Assembly: GCF_025154075.1 (NCBI RefSeq)
Contig: NZ_JAOAMU010000003.1
Location: 273,713 to 337,712, forward strand
DNA length: 64,000 nucleotides
Direction of reading: 5' to 3'
From: Chryseobacterium herbae
Lineage (GTDB): Bacteria > Bacteroidota > Bacteroidia > Flavobacteriales > Weeksellaceae
Each line of letters opens with the position of its first letter. The first letter of the stretch is position 1. Made by a program: the position numbers and the translations under genes. The notes under the pieces are model-generated. The model made no database searches, was not told the DNA's origin, and saw only the letters and a program-made list of their open reading frames with translations. This document shows, one piece after another, positions 61,996-64,000 of this stretch.

Positions 61996-64000
61996 TTAGC
62001 TATTAGCTTTAACCTAGTCGCAAGTTTATGTTTGATTTTTTAATTTACCTTTAGCCTGTTCCATAATGTGACAAGCTTCTTTTTTAATGTTGTTAATTCA
62101 TCTAAAAAAATCTGATAATCATCTTCATTAATATATCGTAAATCTTTAGCAAGAATTAATTGGTTTTCAGCTTCATTAGACGATCCTAAAGCAATATTGA
62201 TAAAATTAGCAAATTCTTTATCTGAATTTCTACCACTTCCTTCTGAAATATTATATCCAATTGAAGCAAACGATCTTCTGATTTGAGAGGTAAGTCCAAA
62301 AACTTCTTCCTTAGGGAAATTTCTGGTTGAAGCATAAATTTTTAAAGTCAACTGATGACTTAATTGCCAAACTTCAAATTTTTTAAAATCTCTCATATAC
62401 TAATTTATATGCAGAAACGCCATTAGCCAAAAGCCAATAGCTAGAAGCTATCCAATTACTCCAAGTAAATCTCCTTCCTTAACGATTAAGAAATCTTTCC
62501 CGTCTAATTTTAATTCAGAACCTGAATATTTTCCGTAAAGAACTTTGTCACCTACCTGAACAGTTGTAGGCTCATCTTTTTTTCCTGGACCTACTGCTAC
62601 TACAGTACCTTCCTGCGGCTTTTCCTTCGCAGTGTCCGGAATAATAATACCTGAAGCTGTTTTAGTTTCTGCAGCGATAGGCTCGATAAGAACTCTGTCT
62701 GCTAATGGTTTAAAGTTTACTGACATAATATATTTTATTTTTTAATTAATTCTCCATTATAATTCTCTAAATGTATGCCATGAGGTCCCTGTGGATGAAA
62801 TGGCAGAGTTTTAATTTCAAGTGTGAAAATTTGGCAGAAAAATAAAAAAGTAAAGCCGGAAACTTCCGGCTTTTGTATTTAACTCTACTTATTCATTGAA
62901 TTAAGGGCAGTGCTGTCCAGGCCCGATCCATAAAGTACATTTTCCCTGATCGTCGCGCTCGCAACAAACAAGTCTCGCCGCACCTCCGATGATAGATTTT
63001 TGCGCGTCTCTGCTTAATGATTTAGCATTTTTCATAGATTAATATTTAATTTGTTTTACATTCCTGAACATTTAGGGTCAATCAGGATTTTTGACGATTT
63101 GGTGTGGTAAGTGTTAATTCAAAGATAAAAAAAATATCATTACATAATACACTGTATGTAGATTTATTATTGATGTTTGTATTTTGATTATCAGTTGTTT
63201 AAATGTTGTGTTGTAACAGGGAAGTACGAAGGTTTTATCATTTGGATTGATCATTAAAAAGAAAAAGTTTACCATTACAGTAAACTTTAGTGATTTTTAT
63301 TTGATGGTTTCGAGTGTCATTTTTCTTCCGCCGAGATCCATATCCTGTTTCAGAATTTTCCGGGTTTCGGGATCAATATAATAGGTGACGAATGTTGTTT
63401 TATCTCTGATATCATCCGTTGTTTTTACTGCCCATACTTTTTTCCCGTCGTAATCGGTTTTCTTCACTTCCAGTATGTAGGCTTTTATAAGTCCCTGTTT
63501 TGCATCCGGATTATAATCGAAAATGGAAAGGTCGGCGGTATCATTTTCTTTAAGTGGAGAAAAGCGGATCATCATAGGATAACTGCTGCTGTCGAAATAA
63601 TTCGCTGCCGGAATATCGATACTGTGTTTCTCCTGAGATTTTTTATTGAGATAATACCCGGTTACTTTCGTTTTGCCCGATTTGAGCACCATATCCCTCA
63701 TCATATTGAAAGAAGAATGATAAACCGGTTCGAAATTAGCTGTTTTTACGATGGTAGAATCCGTCCACTTGGCATCAGGAGCCTGCTTTAGTTTTACAGT
63801 GGTTCTGATGAGAAGATCCGTTTTGTTTAATTTTTTAAGCTCGGTAATGATGCTTCCAATTTCGATTTTTGTTCCTGCGTTGTCGGCATACCAAATCGCT
63901 TCCGAGGTTTCATCTTTGATCAGTTTAGGATCAATAGTGCTGTTGGCTGGAGTAAGCAGTTTCTGTGAAAATAAATGAACGCTGCTTACTAATAAAAGGA

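Overview
The window looks like chromosome from a low-GC member of the Bacteroidota, most probably Chryseobacterium or a close flavobacterial relative. The evidence is T9SS-type C-terminal sorting tails (M43 protease, 27 kb secreted protein), a GLPGLI-family protein, Chryseobacterium-type double-glycine bacteriocin-like leaders, a TANNTTTG-like promoter motif, and scattered heptanucleotide repeats. No tRNA, rRNA, CRISPR array, transposase or integrase was recognised. Most genes lie on the minus strand.

Layout. 0-5 kb: cupin and zinc alcohol dehydrogenase divergent from an AraC regulator, a carboxylesterase, and a tiny double-glycine peptide. 5-14 kb: mostly core genes (GH13 amylase, dinB, GNAT, thioredoxin, purine nucleoside phosphorylase, lpxK, truA, an MsbA/MdlB-like ABC exporter). 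14-28 kb: secreted and surface functions (M43 protease, hydrolase/ECF sigma/membrane operon, a two-component system beside a porin plus MFS transporter, a DUF3575 protein, a TonB-receptor-like barrel, a T9SS cargo). 28-29 kb: ribB under a clear FMN riboswitch. 29-53 kb: an accessory-like stretch of small hypothetical, SMI1/KNR4, DUF4272, DUF2310, DUF2461, lipoprotein and PH-like membrane genes. Recognisable enzymes are interspersed: arr, a RibD-like reductase, DinB-fold, SASA esterase, intradiol dioxygenase, a beta-lactamase-fold hydrolase and a CHMI-like isomerase.

53-63 kb is the most interesting part. A DUF262 + HEPN gene pair (predicted defence module) and a stand-alone Cas2-like protein lie next to a region in which the 3' end of groEL occurs three times. 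The functional copy belongs to groEL. Two decayed copies (135 and 96 bp) each sit immediately after an unrelated cargo gene and are each followed by a groEL-like terminator. This suggests repeated insertion of cargo DNA at the groEL 3' end. Inside the groES-groEL operon there is also a four-helix-bundle (23S rRNA intervening-sequence protein) gene enclosed by a 17-bp near-perfect inverted repeat, so the cassette could fold out of the mRNA like an rRNA intervening sequence.

Two orphan double-glycine peptides, at 4.8 kb and 62.9 kb, share a V-C-C-x5-G-x-C-x2-W core. No maturation or C39-type export gene is nearby. All functional calls come from reading motifs by eye; no database search was run.
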